Part shown: positions 26,333 through 35,511 of the stretch, one piece after another
Position numbering within the stretch: the stretch's first letter is position 1
How the letters are laid out: each line of letters starts with the position of its first letter
Assembly (NCBI RefSeq): GCF_947503385.1
Contig: NZ_CANNDO010000002.1
Span: 372,001 to 436,000 of the forward strand
DNA: 64,000 nt
Reading direction: 5' to 3'
From: an uncultured Tateyamaria sp.
GTDB taxonomy: Bacteria > Pseudomonadota > Alphaproteobacteria > Rhodobacterales > Rhodobacteraceae
Made by a program: the position numbers and the translations under genes
Notes under the pieces: generated by a model
What the model saw: only the letters and a program-made list of their open reading frames with translations
The model's database searches: none
Told to the model about the DNA's origin: nothing

Positions 26333-26764
26333 ATGCATCGCTGGGTGAATCTGTCGCTTCTCGTGCTCTATCCCGTCTCGTGGTTTGCGCCCCTGATGAA
26401 GGCGGGGCTGCTTCCGCTCTTCAATCTCAAGGAAATCTCGGTGATCACCGGGCTACAGTCGCTTTGGGGGTCGGATGTGTTCCTTGCCCTCGTGGTCACG
26501 GTCTTTGCCCTCTTTGCACCCTACCTCAAAACCATCGGCCTCGCGCTGATCCACTGGCGCCTGCTCAGCCCGCGGGTCGAGCCTGTGCTGGCGCTGCTGG
26601 GCAAGCTGGCCATGGCGGATATCTTTCTCATCGCTCTCTACATTACGCTTGCCAAGGGCATCGGAGTGGGCCGGTTGGAGACCGCATGGGGTCTCTATCT
26701 GTTCACCGCCTGCATCGTTGCCTCGCTCTGGGTCAGCTTCGTCACGGAACAAAAGCGGCGCTGA
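26333..26764 (+). CDS. PqiA-like membrane protein
   Basis: This 143-residue protein has four hydrophobic segments (around residues 5-22, 45-65, 85-105, 115-135). It resembles one half of paraquat-inducible protein A (WFAPLMKAG, SLWGSDVFLALVVTVFALFAPYLK, MADIFLIALYITLAKG). PqiA proteins accompany MCE lipid-transport systems, consistent with mlaE-mlaF just upstream. An AAAGGA ribosome site precedes ATG 26333. Confidence 0.8.
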   Translation: MHRWVNLSLLVLYPVSWFAPLMKAGLLPLFNLKEISVITGLQSLWGSDVFLALVVTVFALFAPYLKTIGLALIHWRLLSPRVEPVLALLGKLAMADIFLIALYITLAKGIGVGRLETAWGLYLFTACIVASLWVSFVTEQKRR

Positions 26765-26894
26765 CCGTCGCATTGTCCACAGAGGGGAAACAATAACCAG
26801 CCTTGGCCCGGCCCATCGGCGGATTTTTGACTGTTTTTCCGGCCCTTTAGCGGTAAGCTGCGCAGGTGGTGAATTGTCTTCTGGGGGGAAGACC

Positions 26895-27650
26895 GTGGTA
26901 CATGTCATTCAGATCGGGCGGCGTGTCGCGGCCATCATGCAGCGCGCAGCACTGGCGCTTTTCGCTCTTCTCGCAGTCGTTCTGGTCGCGGCAACCGCGC
27001 TCGCCGCGTTTGGTGTCGTCCCGTGGGTCGATCTCGCGGTCAGCTGGAATGGTGCGCCCGTGCCATCGGCAGGCATGTTCGCCCAGATCGGCCTCACCAT
27101 CTTTGCTGTCACCTTGTGCGTCTTCCTGCCTGCGAACGCCCGCATCCTGCAACTGGAAACCTCGCACCGGCAATTCAGTATCAGCATTGATGACATCACC
27201 CGCGCCTATCACGCGGCGCATCATGCCGACCGCTCCGGCGCTTTTACCCTTGGCGATGCGTTCGAAAGCACCCGCGACCGGCTGGCCTTTCTGCGTGACC
27301 ATCCAGACCTCGGAATGCTGGAGCCCGAATTGCTCGAACTGGCGGCCAAGATGTCCCACATCAGCCGTGATGTGGCCGAGGCCTATTCCGACGAAAAGGT
27401 CGCCCGCGCCCGGTCTTTCCTGCAAGAACGCCAGTTTGAGATCGAGCGTTTCAACGAGCGTCTCGATCATGCCCGCGCTATCCATGGCGAGTTTTCCACG
27501 TGGATCAACCGCCTCGAACTGGAAGAGAACGTGGCCCGGGCCCATCTCGAACGTCTGCTGGACGAGATGGAGCGGCTCCTGCCCGAACTGAACCAGCCTC
27601 AGGTCACCCCCAGCAATGTGGTCACCCAACTGCCCATGCGTGCCGAATAG
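26895..27650 (+). CDS. Membrane-anchored coiled-coil protein upstream of radA
   Basis: This 251-residue protein has two membrane segments (about residues 15-40 and 55-80) and a long charged helical C-terminal half (about 95-240) likely to form coiled coils. The GTG start at 26895 follows GGGGGGAAG; ATG 26937 would cut into the first membrane segment. Roseobacter homologues are often called DNA repair protein from their place beside radA, but no repair motif is seen. The function is unknown. Confidence 0.65.
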   Translation: MVHVIQIGRRVAAIMQRAALALFALLAVVLVAATALAAFGVVPWVDLAVSWNGAPVPSAGMFAQIGLTIFAVTLCVFLPANARILQLETSHRQFSISIDDITRAYHAAHHADRSGAFTLGDAFESTRDRLAFLRDHPDLGMLEPELLELAAKMSHISRDVAEAYSDEKVARARSFLQERQFEIERFNERLDHARAIHGEFSTWINRLELEENVARAHLERLLDEMERLLPELNQPQVTPSNVVTQLPMRAE

Positions 27651-27698
27651 CCCGATCAGGGCTTGTCGCAGCCGCCCCGCGCTGGCACATCAGGCGGC

Positions 27699-29063
27699 AT
27701 GGCCAAAACCACCACATCCTACACCTGTACCGCGTGCGGCGCGTCCTTTACCAAATGGTCTGGGCGCTGTGACGGCTGTAGTGAATGGAACACCATCCAA
27801 GAGGATGCAGGTCTGTCGGCCTCTCCGGGCAAGGGGCTGGGTGCCAAACGTGGCTCCACCGTCACTCTTACTGATCTCAGCGCCGAAGAGACGCCACCGC
27901 CCCGCACCAGATCCACAATGGACGAATTGGACCGCGTACTGGGTGGGGGCCTTGTGCCTGCCTCGGCCATCCTTGTGGGCGGCGATCCGGGCATCGGAAA
28001 ATCCACGTTGCTGTTGCAGGCGGCGGCGCGGTTCGGACAGGCGGGGCTAAAGACGATCTATGTCAGCGGCGAAGAGGCCAGCGCACAGGTGCGGATGCGC
28101 GCGCAGCGCCTCGGCCTTGGCGACGCGCCGGTAAAACTCGCCGCCGACACCAATCTGCGCAATATCCTGACCACATTGGAACAAGAGGCCCCCGGCCTTG
28201 CCATCATCGATTCGATCCAGACCATGTGGCTCGACACCGTCGACAGCGCCCCGGGCTCTGTCAGTCAGGTCCGCGCCGCTGCCCATGAACTGACCACCTT
28301 TGCCAAACGCAAGGGGATCAGCGTCGTGCTTGTCGGTCACGTCACCAAAGAGGGGCAAATCGCAGGTCCCCGCGTGGTCGAACACATGGTCGACACCGTG
28401 CTCTATTTCGAAGGCGAGCGCGGCCACCAGTTCCGTATCCTGCGTGCGGTCAAAAACCGCTTTGGCCCCGCCGACGAGATCGGTGTGTTCGAGATGACCG
28501 GCGCGGGTTTGGCCGAGGTGACCAACCCATCGGCCCTGTTCCTGTCCGAACGCGGCCAGCCATCCCCCGGATCAGTCGTCTTTGCCGGGATTGAAGGCAC
28601 GCGGCCGGTCCTGTGCGAATTGCAGGCGCTTGTGGCCCCCTCACCCCATTCCCAACCCCGCCGTACGGTCGTGGGCTGGGACGGCGGCAGGCTCGCCATG
28701 ATCCTCGCTGTGCTCGAAGCGCGCTGCGGCATTCCGTTCAACGGCATGGATGTTTACCTGAACGTGGCAGGCGGTATGAAGATCAACGAACCCGCCGCCG
28801 ATCTGGCCGTGGCCGCCGCGCTGCTGAGCGCGCGCGAAGACGCCGCCCTGCCACCCGACACGGTTGTATTTGGCGAGATCAGCCTCTCTGGCGCGCTCAG
28901 ACCGACGCCCCAGACCGAAAACAGGTTGAAAGAAGCGCAAAAACTTGGTTTCACCTCGGCCATCGCTCCGAAAGGTGGCAAAGCCGGAGGAGTGTCCGGC
29001 ATGGCGCTGCAACAAATGGCAGACCTGACCGGGTTTGTGGGCGAGGTGTTTGGCGCAGGCTGA
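27699..29063 (+). CDS. radA: DNA repair protein RadA
   Basis: This 454-residue branch-migration helicase acts in recombination. It has an N-terminal zinc finger (CTACGASFTKWSGRCDGC), Walker A GGDPGIGKST, the RadA motif KNRFG, and a C-terminal Lon-protease-like domain (PAADLAVAAALLSAREDAALP) without the Lon catalytic dyad in context. Length matches the family (about 455). The start at 27699 follows from the conserved MAKTTTSYTC N-terminus. Confidence 0.96.
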   Translation: MAKTTTSYTCTACGASFTKWSGRCDGCSEWNTIQEDAGLSASPGKGLGAKRGSTVTLTDLSAEETPPPRTRSTMDELDRVLGGGLVPASAILVGGDPGIGKSTLLLQAAARFGQAGLKTIYVSGEEASAQVRMRAQRLGLGDAPVKLAADTNLRNILTTLEQEAPGLAIIDSIQTMWLDTVDSAPGSVSQVRAAAHELTTFAKRKGISVVLVGHVTKEGQIAGPRVVEHMVDTVLYFEGERGHQFRILRAVKNRFGPADEIGVFEMTGAGLAEVTNPSALFLSERGQPSPGSVVFAGIEGTRPVLCELQALVAPSPHSQPRRTVVGWDGGRLAMILAVLEARCGIPFNGMDVYLNVAGGMKINEPAADLAVAAALLSAREDAALPPDTVVFGEISLSGALRPTPQTENRLKEAQKLGFTSAIAPKGGKAGGVSGMALQQMADLTGFVGEVFGAG

Positions 29064-29094
29064 CACCAAGGGCAGAACTAAGAGGGCTGAGACC

Positions 29095-29649
29095 ATGGAA
29101 GGTTTTACCATCATCGACGGTGTTGTCGCCGTGGTCATCATCCTGTCAGCGCTGCTGGCCTATGGGCGCGGCTTTGTCCGAGAAGCCATGGCCATCGCGG
29201 GCTGGATCGCCGCTGCCATTCTGGCATTTCTCTTTGCGCCACGGGTGGAACCGCTGGTCCGAGAGATCCCCGTCATCGGTGATTTCATCGCGGACAGCTG
29301 CGAGTTGAGCATCATCGGGGCCTTTGCCCTCGTATTTGCGGTGGCGCTGATTGTCGTGTCACTCTTTACCCCGCTGTTTTCATCGCTCGTTCAACGCTCT
29401 GCGTTGGGGGGGATTGATCAGGGCTTGGGCTTTCTCTTTGGCGTGGCGCGCGGCATCCTGCTCGTCGCGATTGCCTTTTTCGTCTACGACACTGTGATCA
29501 CTGGACAGGAATTCACTATGGTGGATGAAAGCCGTTCAGCGGCAGTGTTTGGTCGGTTCACCACCTCGATCGAGGATCAGAACCCCGAAGAAGCGTTGGG
29601 CTGGATCACGCGTCAATACGAGACGCTTGTGGGCAACTGTGGCGAATAA
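29095..29649 (+). CDS. cvpA: CvpA family membrane protein
   Basis: This 184-residue protein has four membrane helices and the CvpA pattern (FTIIDGVVAVVIILSALLAYGRGFVREA, GGIDQGLGFLFGVARG). CvpA is linked to purF in many genomes and to colicin V production and envelope stress in E. coli; its molecular role is unclear. It lies between radA and purF, with a Hint gene inserted before purF. Confidence 0.9.
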   Translation: MEGFTIIDGVVAVVIILSALLAYGRGFVREAMAIAGWIAAAILAFLFAPRVEPLVREIPVIGDFIADSCELSIIGAFALVFAVALIVVSLFTPLFSSLVQRSALGGIDQGLGFLFGVARGILLVAIAFFVYDTVITGQEFTMVDESRSAAVFGRFTTSIEDQNPEEALGWITRQYETLVGNCGE

Positions 29650-29765
29650 AGACGTAATCACAACCAGAACCCGAACAATTTGTCCAAAATTGCCCTGATT
29701 TAATCGCGGTCGGAACACAGTGCGCTGGCACCCGTGACACAAGTTCAATCAGTGTCCGGTACAAC

Positions 29766-30791
29766 ATGGCTTTGCGCAGTTTTTTCGCCTTCGACAACGA
29801 AGGCCTCGTCGTTCAATCCAGCTCGTCAGCTGCCATTGTCGGCAACCCGATCATCAACAATTCCAGCACGCCAAACGGTACGGTCTTTACCTTTACCCAA
29901 GGCAGCGGACGCACCATCACGCTCGATGACACGGGCGGCAGCGTCGACACGTTTGAGGATGACCAATCCGGCAGCCACACAATCACCGAAGGCTTTGGCA
30001 TGGTCCCCGACGGCGCCGCCGTCGAAGCAGAATCGATCATTCAGCTGCGCGCGCTCGATTCCCTTGGCAACCCGACCGGCCCCACCATCAACATCACAGT
30101 CTTTTCCCAAGGCGGCGTGACCGGCAATGTCTGGGGCTTTGCCACCGACACCCCGCTGCAAGACGGCGTGTCCTATGAAAAGATCAGTGGCAACAACAAC
30201 GGCTCCTCCAGCTACGCCAACTTTGTCACCTGCTTTGGACCCGGAACGCTGATTGAAACTGTGGATGGGGAACGGCCCTTGTCCGCACTGCGTGTCGGCA
30301 CACAGGTTTGGACGCAAGACGGGTTTCAGGCCATTGCGTGGATCGGACGCACCGTTGTGCCCGGCTTTGGTGCCAAAGCCCCCGTTACAATTGCCGCTGG
30401 CGCGCTTGGCAATGATCGGCCGCTGATCGTTTCGCAGGAACATCGCCTGTTTTTTGCCAATGAAGCAGCCGAGTTGCTGTTCGGTGCGCCCGAAATCCTG
30501 ATTTCCGCGAAACATCTGTGCAGCCGTCCGGGGGTGTCCATCACGCCCACGCCGTTCGTCACCTACACGCATTTCATGTTTGATACGCACCAAGTCGTCC
30601 GCGCCAACGGTCTGCTTGCCGAAAGTTTCTTTTTGTCGGAACTGTCAGTGTCTGGCACCGCCCAAGCCGCGCGCACAGAGCTTGAGGCGCTGTTTCCCTG
30701 CCTTGCATCGGCGGTGGCCCGGTTCGGCTCTACCGCAGCGCTCTGCCTCAAACGGCACGAAGCGGATGTGTGGTGCCGTTTGGCCGCCTAG
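29766..30791 (+). CDS. Hint (Hedgehog/intein) domain protein A
   Basis: This 341-residue protein has no classical signal peptide. Residues 1-150 form a Ser/Thr/Gly/Asn-rich beta-type domain. The Hint_2 domain starts at CFGPGTLIETVDGERPL, with candidate nucleophile Cys156, then LRVGTQVWTQDG, AWIGRT, IVSQEHRLFF and FDTHQVVRANGLLAESF. Proteins of this type are abundant in roseobacters and are thought to be exported, with Hint self-cleavage possible. The gene sits between cvpA and purF, which are adjacent in many genomes, so it is probably an insertion. Confidence 0.8.
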   Translation: MALRSFFAFDNEGLVVQSSSSAAIVGNPIINNSSTPNGTVFTFTQGSGRTITLDDTGGSVDTFEDDQSGSHTITEGFGMVPDGAAVEAESIIQLRALDSLGNPTGPTINITVFSQGGVTGNVWGFATDTPLQDGVSYEKISGNNNGSSSYANFVTCFGPGTLIETVDGERPLSALRVGTQVWTQDGFQAIAWIGRTVVPGFGAKAPVTIAAGALGNDRPLIVSQEHRLFFANEAAELLFGAPEILISAKHLCSRPGVSITPTPFVTYTHFMFDTHQVVRANGLLAESFFLSELSVSGTAQAARTELEALFPCLASAVARFGSTAALCLKRHEADVWCRLAA

Positions 30792-30959
30792 AGCCAAAGA
30801 TACTGCTTCTGCCGGCGGGCATTTGTACGCAGCGGTCCCGACCCAAACCGATGCAAGAGCCCACAGGACACGTACCTGTGCCTGATCCTGTCGTGACATG
30901 GGCTGTCCGCCTTGCTAAGGCAGGTGAATAGCGCGAAGCCGGATTCGGAGCTGCCCCTC

Positions 30960-32429
30960 GTGACAGACCTTCAGATGCCCCCTGCCCATCCTTTCGACGA
31001 TGACAAGTTGAAGGAGGAGTGCGGGATATTCGGTGTGCTTGGCACGCTCGATGCCGCCAATTTCGTGGCCCTCGGCCTGCACGCGCTTCAGCATCGTGGG
31101 CAAGAGGCAGGCGGCATCGTCGCTTATCACCCCGATCAGGGCTTCAATTCGGCCCGTCGCTTTGGCTATGTGCGTGACAGCTTTACCTCGCAAAAGGTGA
31201 TGGAGACGCTGCCCGGCTCGCTGTCCATCGGCCATGTCCGCTATTCCACCGCAGGCTCCAAGGGTCAGACCGCGATCCGCGACGTGCAACCGTTCTTTGG
31301 TGAATTCGCCATGGGCGGTGCGGCCATCGCGCATAATGGCAACATCACCAATGCCGACGCCCTGCGCCGCGAACTGATCGAGCGCGGCTCAATCTTTCAG
31401 TCGTCGTCTGACAGCGAATGCATCATTCACCTCATGGCGCGCAGCTTGCAGCGCAACATCCCCGAACGGATGGAAGACGCGCTGCGCCGCGTCGAAGGGG
31501 CGTTTTCCGTGGTCGCCATGACCCGCACCAAGCTGATTGGCGTGCGCGACGCGCTGGGTGTGCGCCCGCTGGTGCTGGGCAAACTCGACACTGGCTATGT
31601 GCTCAGTTCCGAGACCTGCGCGCTCGATATCATCGGCGCCGAGTTTGTGCGCGAGATCGAACCGGGCGAGATGGTCGTTATCACCGAAAACGGGATCGAC
31701 AGCCGCTTTCCCTTCCGTCCGCAAAAATCGCGGTTCTGCATCTTTGAACACGTCTATTTCAGCCGCCCCGACAGCATCTTGGGTGGCCGCTCTGTCTACG
31801 AAACCCGCGAAGCGATTGGCCGGGAACTGGCCAAAGAGGCCCCCGTCGACGCGGACCTTGTGTGCCCCGTCCCCGACAGCGGCACGCCTGCGGCCATCGG
31901 TTTTACACTGGAATCGGGCATCCCCTACGCCATGGGCATCATCCGCAACCAGTATATGGGCCGCACATTCATTGAACCGACGGAGCAGATCCGCAATATG
32001 GGCGTCCGGCTGAAACTAAACGTGAATCGCGCCCTGATCCGGGGCAAACGCGTGATCCTCGTGGACGACAGCGTGGTGCGCGGCACCACGTCGCGCAAGA
32101 TCAAGGAGATGATCCTTGATGCCGGTGCCGCTGAGGTGCATTTCCGCATCGCGTCACCGCCCACAGCCTGGCCCTGTTTCTACGGCGTCGACACGCCCAA
32201 CCGCGAAAAACTGCTGGCCGCCACCATGTCCGAGGATGAGATGTGCGCGCATCTGGGCGTGGACAGTCTCAAATTCATCTCACTCGACGGCCTCTACCGC
32301 GCCGTGGGCGAGGCCAAGGGCCGCGATGCCAACGCACCACAATATTGCGACGCGTGCTTTAGCGGCGAATACCCGGTGGAACCTGCCGACATGATCGAAA
32401 AAGGTTTCGAGATGAAGGCCGCAGAATAG
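30960..32429 (+). CDS. purF: Amidophosphoribosyltransferase
   Basis: This 489-residue protein (from GTG 30960) makes phosphoribosylamine, the first step of purine synthesis. It has a short propeptide ending KLKEE, then the N-terminal glutaminase nucleophile Cys in CGIFGVLG, HIGHVRYSTAGS-like HVRYSTAGS, and the PRPP motif VILVDDSVVRGTTS. The GTG at 30960 has GGAG 9 bases upstream, whereas ATG 30975 has no visible ribosome site; either could be used. An imperfect palindrome CACAGG-N7-CCTGTG (30862-30880) lies upstream. Confidence 0.95.
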   Translation: MTDLQMPPAHPFDDDKLKEECGIFGVLGTLDAANFVALGLHALQHRGQEAGGIVAYHPDQGFNSARRFGYVRDSFTSQKVMETLPGSLSIGHVRYSTAGSKGQTAIRDVQPFFGEFAMGGAAIAHNGNITNADALRRELIERGSIFQSSSDSECIIHLMARSLQRNIPERMEDALRRVEGAFSVVAMTRTKLIGVRDALGVRPLVLGKLDTGYVLSSETCALDIIGAEFVREIEPGEMVVITENGIDSRFPFRPQKSRFCIFEHVYFSRPDSILGGRSVYETREAIGRELAKEAPVDADLVCPVPDSGTPAAIGFTLESGIPYAMGIIRNQYMGRTFIEPTEQIRNMGVRLKLNVNRALIRGKRVILVDDSVVRGTTSRKIKEMILDAGAAEVHFRIASPPTAWPCFYGVDTPNREKLLAATMSEDEMCAHLGVDSLKFISLDGLYRAVGEAKGRDANAPQYCDACFSGEYPVEPADMIEKGFEMKAAE

Positions 32430-32472
32430 CTGTTGCCGGAAATTGGCAGGACCGGCCCGCATACTGCTTCAC

Positions 32473-32880
32473 ATGCCGCCGATCGCACCTGACCTTCTGA
32501 ACACATTTGGCCTCTGGCCTGACCGCGCGCAGGCTTGCGCGCTTGATATTCGGACCTTGTGCTGGCGCGTGGCCAAAGCGGCGCAGACAGGGCCCTTGTC
32601 CGAAGGGTTAAAGTGGGGCCAACCCGCGTGGCGCCCGGTCAAGGCGCGCATGGGCAGCACGCTGCGGCTGAGCTGGCGCGCGGATGCGCCGACGCAGCTT
32701 GACCTGTTTGTCGATTGCAAGACCGATTTGGCCGCCCGGATCACCCGCGATTTCCCGGACGCCTTCGACAGTGACGCACGGCGCAGGCTGACCCTGCAAA
32801 CCACTGAACCGATGCCCGACGACGCGTTGTGGCATCTCGCACGGCGGACCTTTACCTACCATCGCGACAAACCGGCATAA
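32473..32880 (+). CDS. DUF1801-like protein
   Basis: This 135-residue soluble protein has the DUF1801 (YdhG-like) pattern: EGLKWGQPAW near residue 44, TLRLSWRADAPTQLDLFVDCKT, then a C-terminal helix. It has no known enzymatic role. It is a short single gene after purF. Confidence 0.75.
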   Translation: MPPIAPDLLNTFGLWPDRAQACALDIRTLCWRVAKAAQTGPLSEGLKWGQPAWRPVKARMGSTLRLSWRADAPTQLDLFVDCKTDLAARITRDFPDAFDSDARRRLTLQTTEPMPDDALWHLARRTFTYHRDKPA

Positions 32881-32991
32881 GCCTGCCGATGACGCAGCGG
32901 CAGCGCTCACAAGCCCGTCAGACCGCCTTTTGGCCAAATGCACCCCATGTTAGCCGCCTGCCTTCCGACATCCGTGCAGGAGACCCGAGGC

Positions 32992-33273
32992 ATGAGCACC
33001 GAAACCAACACACAGACCGCATCCTTTGCCACGGAACGCCGTGCGCTGCCCTTGCGCCAATTGGCGTTGATCGGGGTTGCAGGCACCGACGACGCGCGGC
33101 GCGCATTGCTGCGCACACCGGCAGGCCAAATCCGTCAGGTGCAGGTGGGCGACGTGCTGCGCCAAGGCACCGTGATGGCGATTGCCGCGGATGCCATCAC
33201 ATTTGCCGGTACAAGCGGGCGCACGACCGTCCTGCAAATGCCTGCGCAGGCTGACCTGCGCCCAGCGGCTTGA
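32992..33273 (+). CDS. Small protein with PilP/GspC-like beta domain
   Basis: This 93-residue protein contains RRALLRTPAGQIRQVQVGDVLRQGTVMAIAADAI split across beta strands. It resembles the HR/PDZ-like region of type II secretion GspC or PilP proteins, but has no signal or membrane anchor from ATG 32992. In roseobacters it commonly lies near purF. The function is unknown. Confidence 0.6.
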   Translation: MSTETNTQTASFATERRALPLRQLALIGVAGTDDARRALLRTPAGQIRQVQVGDVLRQGTVMAIAADAITFAGTSGRTTVLQMPAQADLRPAA

Positions 33274-33304
33274 CGCCCTGCGCACGACGCGTCACACCAA
33301 GCCC

Positions 33305-33949
33305 ATGACCGAGAAAACTGCCCTCATCACCGGCGCATCGCGGGGCTTGGGCCACGCGCTGGCCCTCGCCCTTGCGCCGACACATCACATCATCGCAGTG
33401 GGCCGCACCACCGGCGCGCTCGAAGAACTGGATGACGCCATCAAGGCCAAGGGGGGTGCGGCGACGCTTGCGCCCATGGACATCAACACCGATGCAGCGA
33501 TGCAAACGCTGTGCCGGGGCATCTACGACCGCTGGGGCAGCCTCGATCTGTGGGCTCACACCGCGGTTCATGCAGCCCCGCTGGCCCCGACATCCATGAT
33601 CGACGCCAAGGATATGAACAAGTCGGTCGCAGCGAACGTCACAGCCACGGCCACGTTGATCACCTATATCGCGCCGCTCTTGGGCAGTGACGGTCAAGCG
33701 CTCTTTTTCGACGACACACGGGCGGGGGAAAAGTTCTTTGGGGCATATGGCGCCACCAAGGCCGCGCAAATCGCCATGGCGCGCAGTTGGCAGGCCGAAA
33801 CGGTCAAAACCGGACCACAGGTCCACATCGCTGCACCTGCACCGATGCCCACGGCCACCCGCGCACGTTTTTTCCCCGGTGAGGATCGCGCCGCACTGGC
33901 CGATCCCACAGCCGAAGCGGCGCGCATCCTCGGCACACTCAACGCTTGA
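33305..33949 (+). CDS. Short-chain dehydrogenase/reductase
   Basis: This 214-residue protein has the NAD(P)-binding TGASRGLGHALALALA near residues 9-24 and catalytic YGATK (YxxxK). The usual catalytic Ser region reads ALFFDDTRAG without a clear serine, and the NNAG motif reads AHTAVHAA, so activity may be altered. It is slightly shorter than the usual 240-250. It lies 31 bases before the methyltransferase gene, perhaps in one unit. Confidence 0.8.
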   Translation: MTEKTALITGASRGLGHALALALAPTHHIIAVGRTTGALEELDDAIKAKGGAATLAPMDINTDAAMQTLCRGIYDRWGSLDLWAHTAVHAAPLAPTSMIDAKDMNKSVAANVTATATLITYIAPLLGSDGQALFFDDTRAGEKFFGAYGATKAAQIAMARSWQAETVKTGPQVHIAAPAPMPTATRARFFPGEDRAALADPTAEAARILGTLNA

Positions 33950-33980
33950 ACCTGACCGGCAGCCGTGGCCCAATGCGGCC

Positions 33981-34622
33981 ATGGCCCGGCTCCTGCCCCG
34001 TTTTGACAAACCACGCCCTGCCGCAGACGGCGTGATGCAGCGCATTTACGATGCCGCCGCCACCGGTTGGCAGGACGGGATCGCCAAGCTTGGCTTTCTC
34101 GACGCCTATGCGCAACTGATGCAGGCCGCGCCGGGCAAGCCCACCCCCCGCGTTATGGATGTAGGCACCGGCACTGGCGCGTTTGCGGCGGCATGGATCG
34201 CCGCCAATGGTCGCCCGCGCGCTCTCACCTTGCTGGATTTGTCGCCTGTGATGCTCGACACGGCGGCGGCACGGGTGCCAACCGACCGCGCAATCGCCGC
34301 CTCCATCGGCGCACCCTTGGAGGATGTGCCTTTGCAGGATGTTATTCTCTGCGCCCATGTGATCGAACATCTGGACGATCCGGCCACCGCGCTCGCATGG
34401 CTTTATGCGCGCCTCGCCCCCGGCGGTCTGCTGGTGCTGGCCCTGTCAAAGCCGCACTGGTGCACTGCGCTGGTCCGCTGGCGCTGGGGCAATGCCGCGT
34501 TTTCCCCGACCCAAGCGCGAGAGATGCTGGACCAGGCAGGTTTTGCCCAGATTGCCACGCATCCGTTCCAGAGCGGCCCGCCGTCGCGCGTGTCCTGCGG
34601 CTACACCGCCCTGCGGCACTGA
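33981..34622 (+). CDS. Class I SAM-dependent methyltransferase
   Basis: This 213-residue protein has motif I VMDVGTGTGAFAAAWI near residue 53, LLDLSPVMLDTAA, and VILCAHVIEHLDDP, the UbiE/biotin-type methyltransferase pattern. The substrate is unknown. ATG 33981 gives MARLLPRFDKP; upstream frame overlaps the SDR gene and is rejected. Confidence 0.8.
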   Translation: MARLLPRFDKPRPAADGVMQRIYDAAATGWQDGIAKLGFLDAYAQLMQAAPGKPTPRVMDVGTGTGAFAAAWIAANGRPRALTLLDLSPVMLDTAAARVPTDRAIAASIGAPLEDVPLQDVILCAHVIEHLDDPATALAWLYARLAPGGLLVLALSKPHWCTALVRWRWGNAAFSPTQAREMLDQAGFAQIATHPFQSGPPSRVSCGYTALRH

Positions 34623-34650
34623 ACTGAGTCCGGTGCGCAACGTTCCCCCG

Positions 34651-34681
34651 TCTCTGTCCCAAAAAAATCCCCGCCGGAGGC
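34651..34681 (+). repeat. Dispersed intergenic element, copy 3
   Basis: TCTCTGTCCCAAAAAAAT runs into CCCCGCCGGAGGC, 56 bases before surE. It is the most diverged of the three copies (CCCC for CTCC). Confidence 0.5.
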
Positions 34682-34737
34682 TCCCGCAGTTGCCCCCGGC
34701 GCCGCTGCTCGCCTACTAAGGCCCAAAGGGGCATATC

Positions 34738-35511
34738 ATGCGCATTCTCATCACCAATGACGACGGCATTTCCGCACCGGGGCTCCGCGTGCTGGAAACC
34801 ATTGCTCACGCCATGTCCGACGATGTCTGGACCGTGGCCCCCGCGTTCGAGCAATCTGGCGTCGGACATTGCATCAGCTATGCCCGACCGTTCATGATCC
34901 AGCAGATCGCTCCCCAGCGCTTTGCGATCGAAGGCAGCCCAGCCGATTGCGTGCTTGCGGGGATGCACGACGTTCTGCCTGCCCCACCCGACCTGATCCT
35001 CTCCGGGGTGAACCGGGGCAACAATTCGGCGGAAAACGCGCTCTATTCCGGCACCTTGGGCGGCGCAATCGAAGGCGCTCTTCAGGGCGTGCTGTCCATT
35101 GCCCTGTCGCAATATTACGGCCCCGGCAATCGGGACCTTGCCGATCCGTTTGAAGCCAGCGCTGTCCATGGTCGCGACGTGATCGAGCGGATTGTCGCTG
35201 CCACTCCGACACAGGAACCGGGCTACCGGCTGTTTTACAACGTCAACGTCCCGCCCGTCGCTGCGGCAGAGGTCAAGGGGACCAAGCTGTGCCCACAGGG
35301 GCTGCGCCCGGGGCTCGGCTTTCACACCGAACCCACAACGTCGCCATCCGGGCGGCAGTTCATGTGGATTCGTGGCGGCGACCAGCACCGGCAAACCCGG
35401 CCGGGTACAGATGCGGCCTACAATCTCGACGGCTACATCTCGGTCACGCCCATGCGCGCGGATTTTACGGCACATGATATGCTGGACCAGCTTGCCGGGA
35501 TCGCCACATGA
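34738..35511 (+). CDS. surE: 5'/3'-nucleotidase SurE
   Basis: This 257-residue metal-dependent survival phosphatase acts on nucleoside monophosphates. It has the N-terminal [15 protein letters not shown] metal site, [13 protein letters not shown], and [20 protein letters not shown]. Length is usual. It overlaps pcm by 4 bases, the classic surE-pcm pairing. Confidence 0.96.
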   Translation: MRILITNDDGISAPGLRVLETIAHAMSDDVWTVAPAFEQSGVGHCISYARPFMIQQIAPQRFAIEGSPADCVLAGMHDVLPAPPDLILSGVNRGNNSAENALYSGTLGGAIEGALQGVLSIALSQYYGPGNRDLADPFEASAVHGRDVIERIVAATPTQEPGYRLFYNVNVPPVAAAEVKGTKLCPQGLRPGLGFHTEPTTSPSGRQFMWIRGGDQHRQTRPGTDAAYNLDGYISVTPMRADFTAHDMLDQLAGIAT

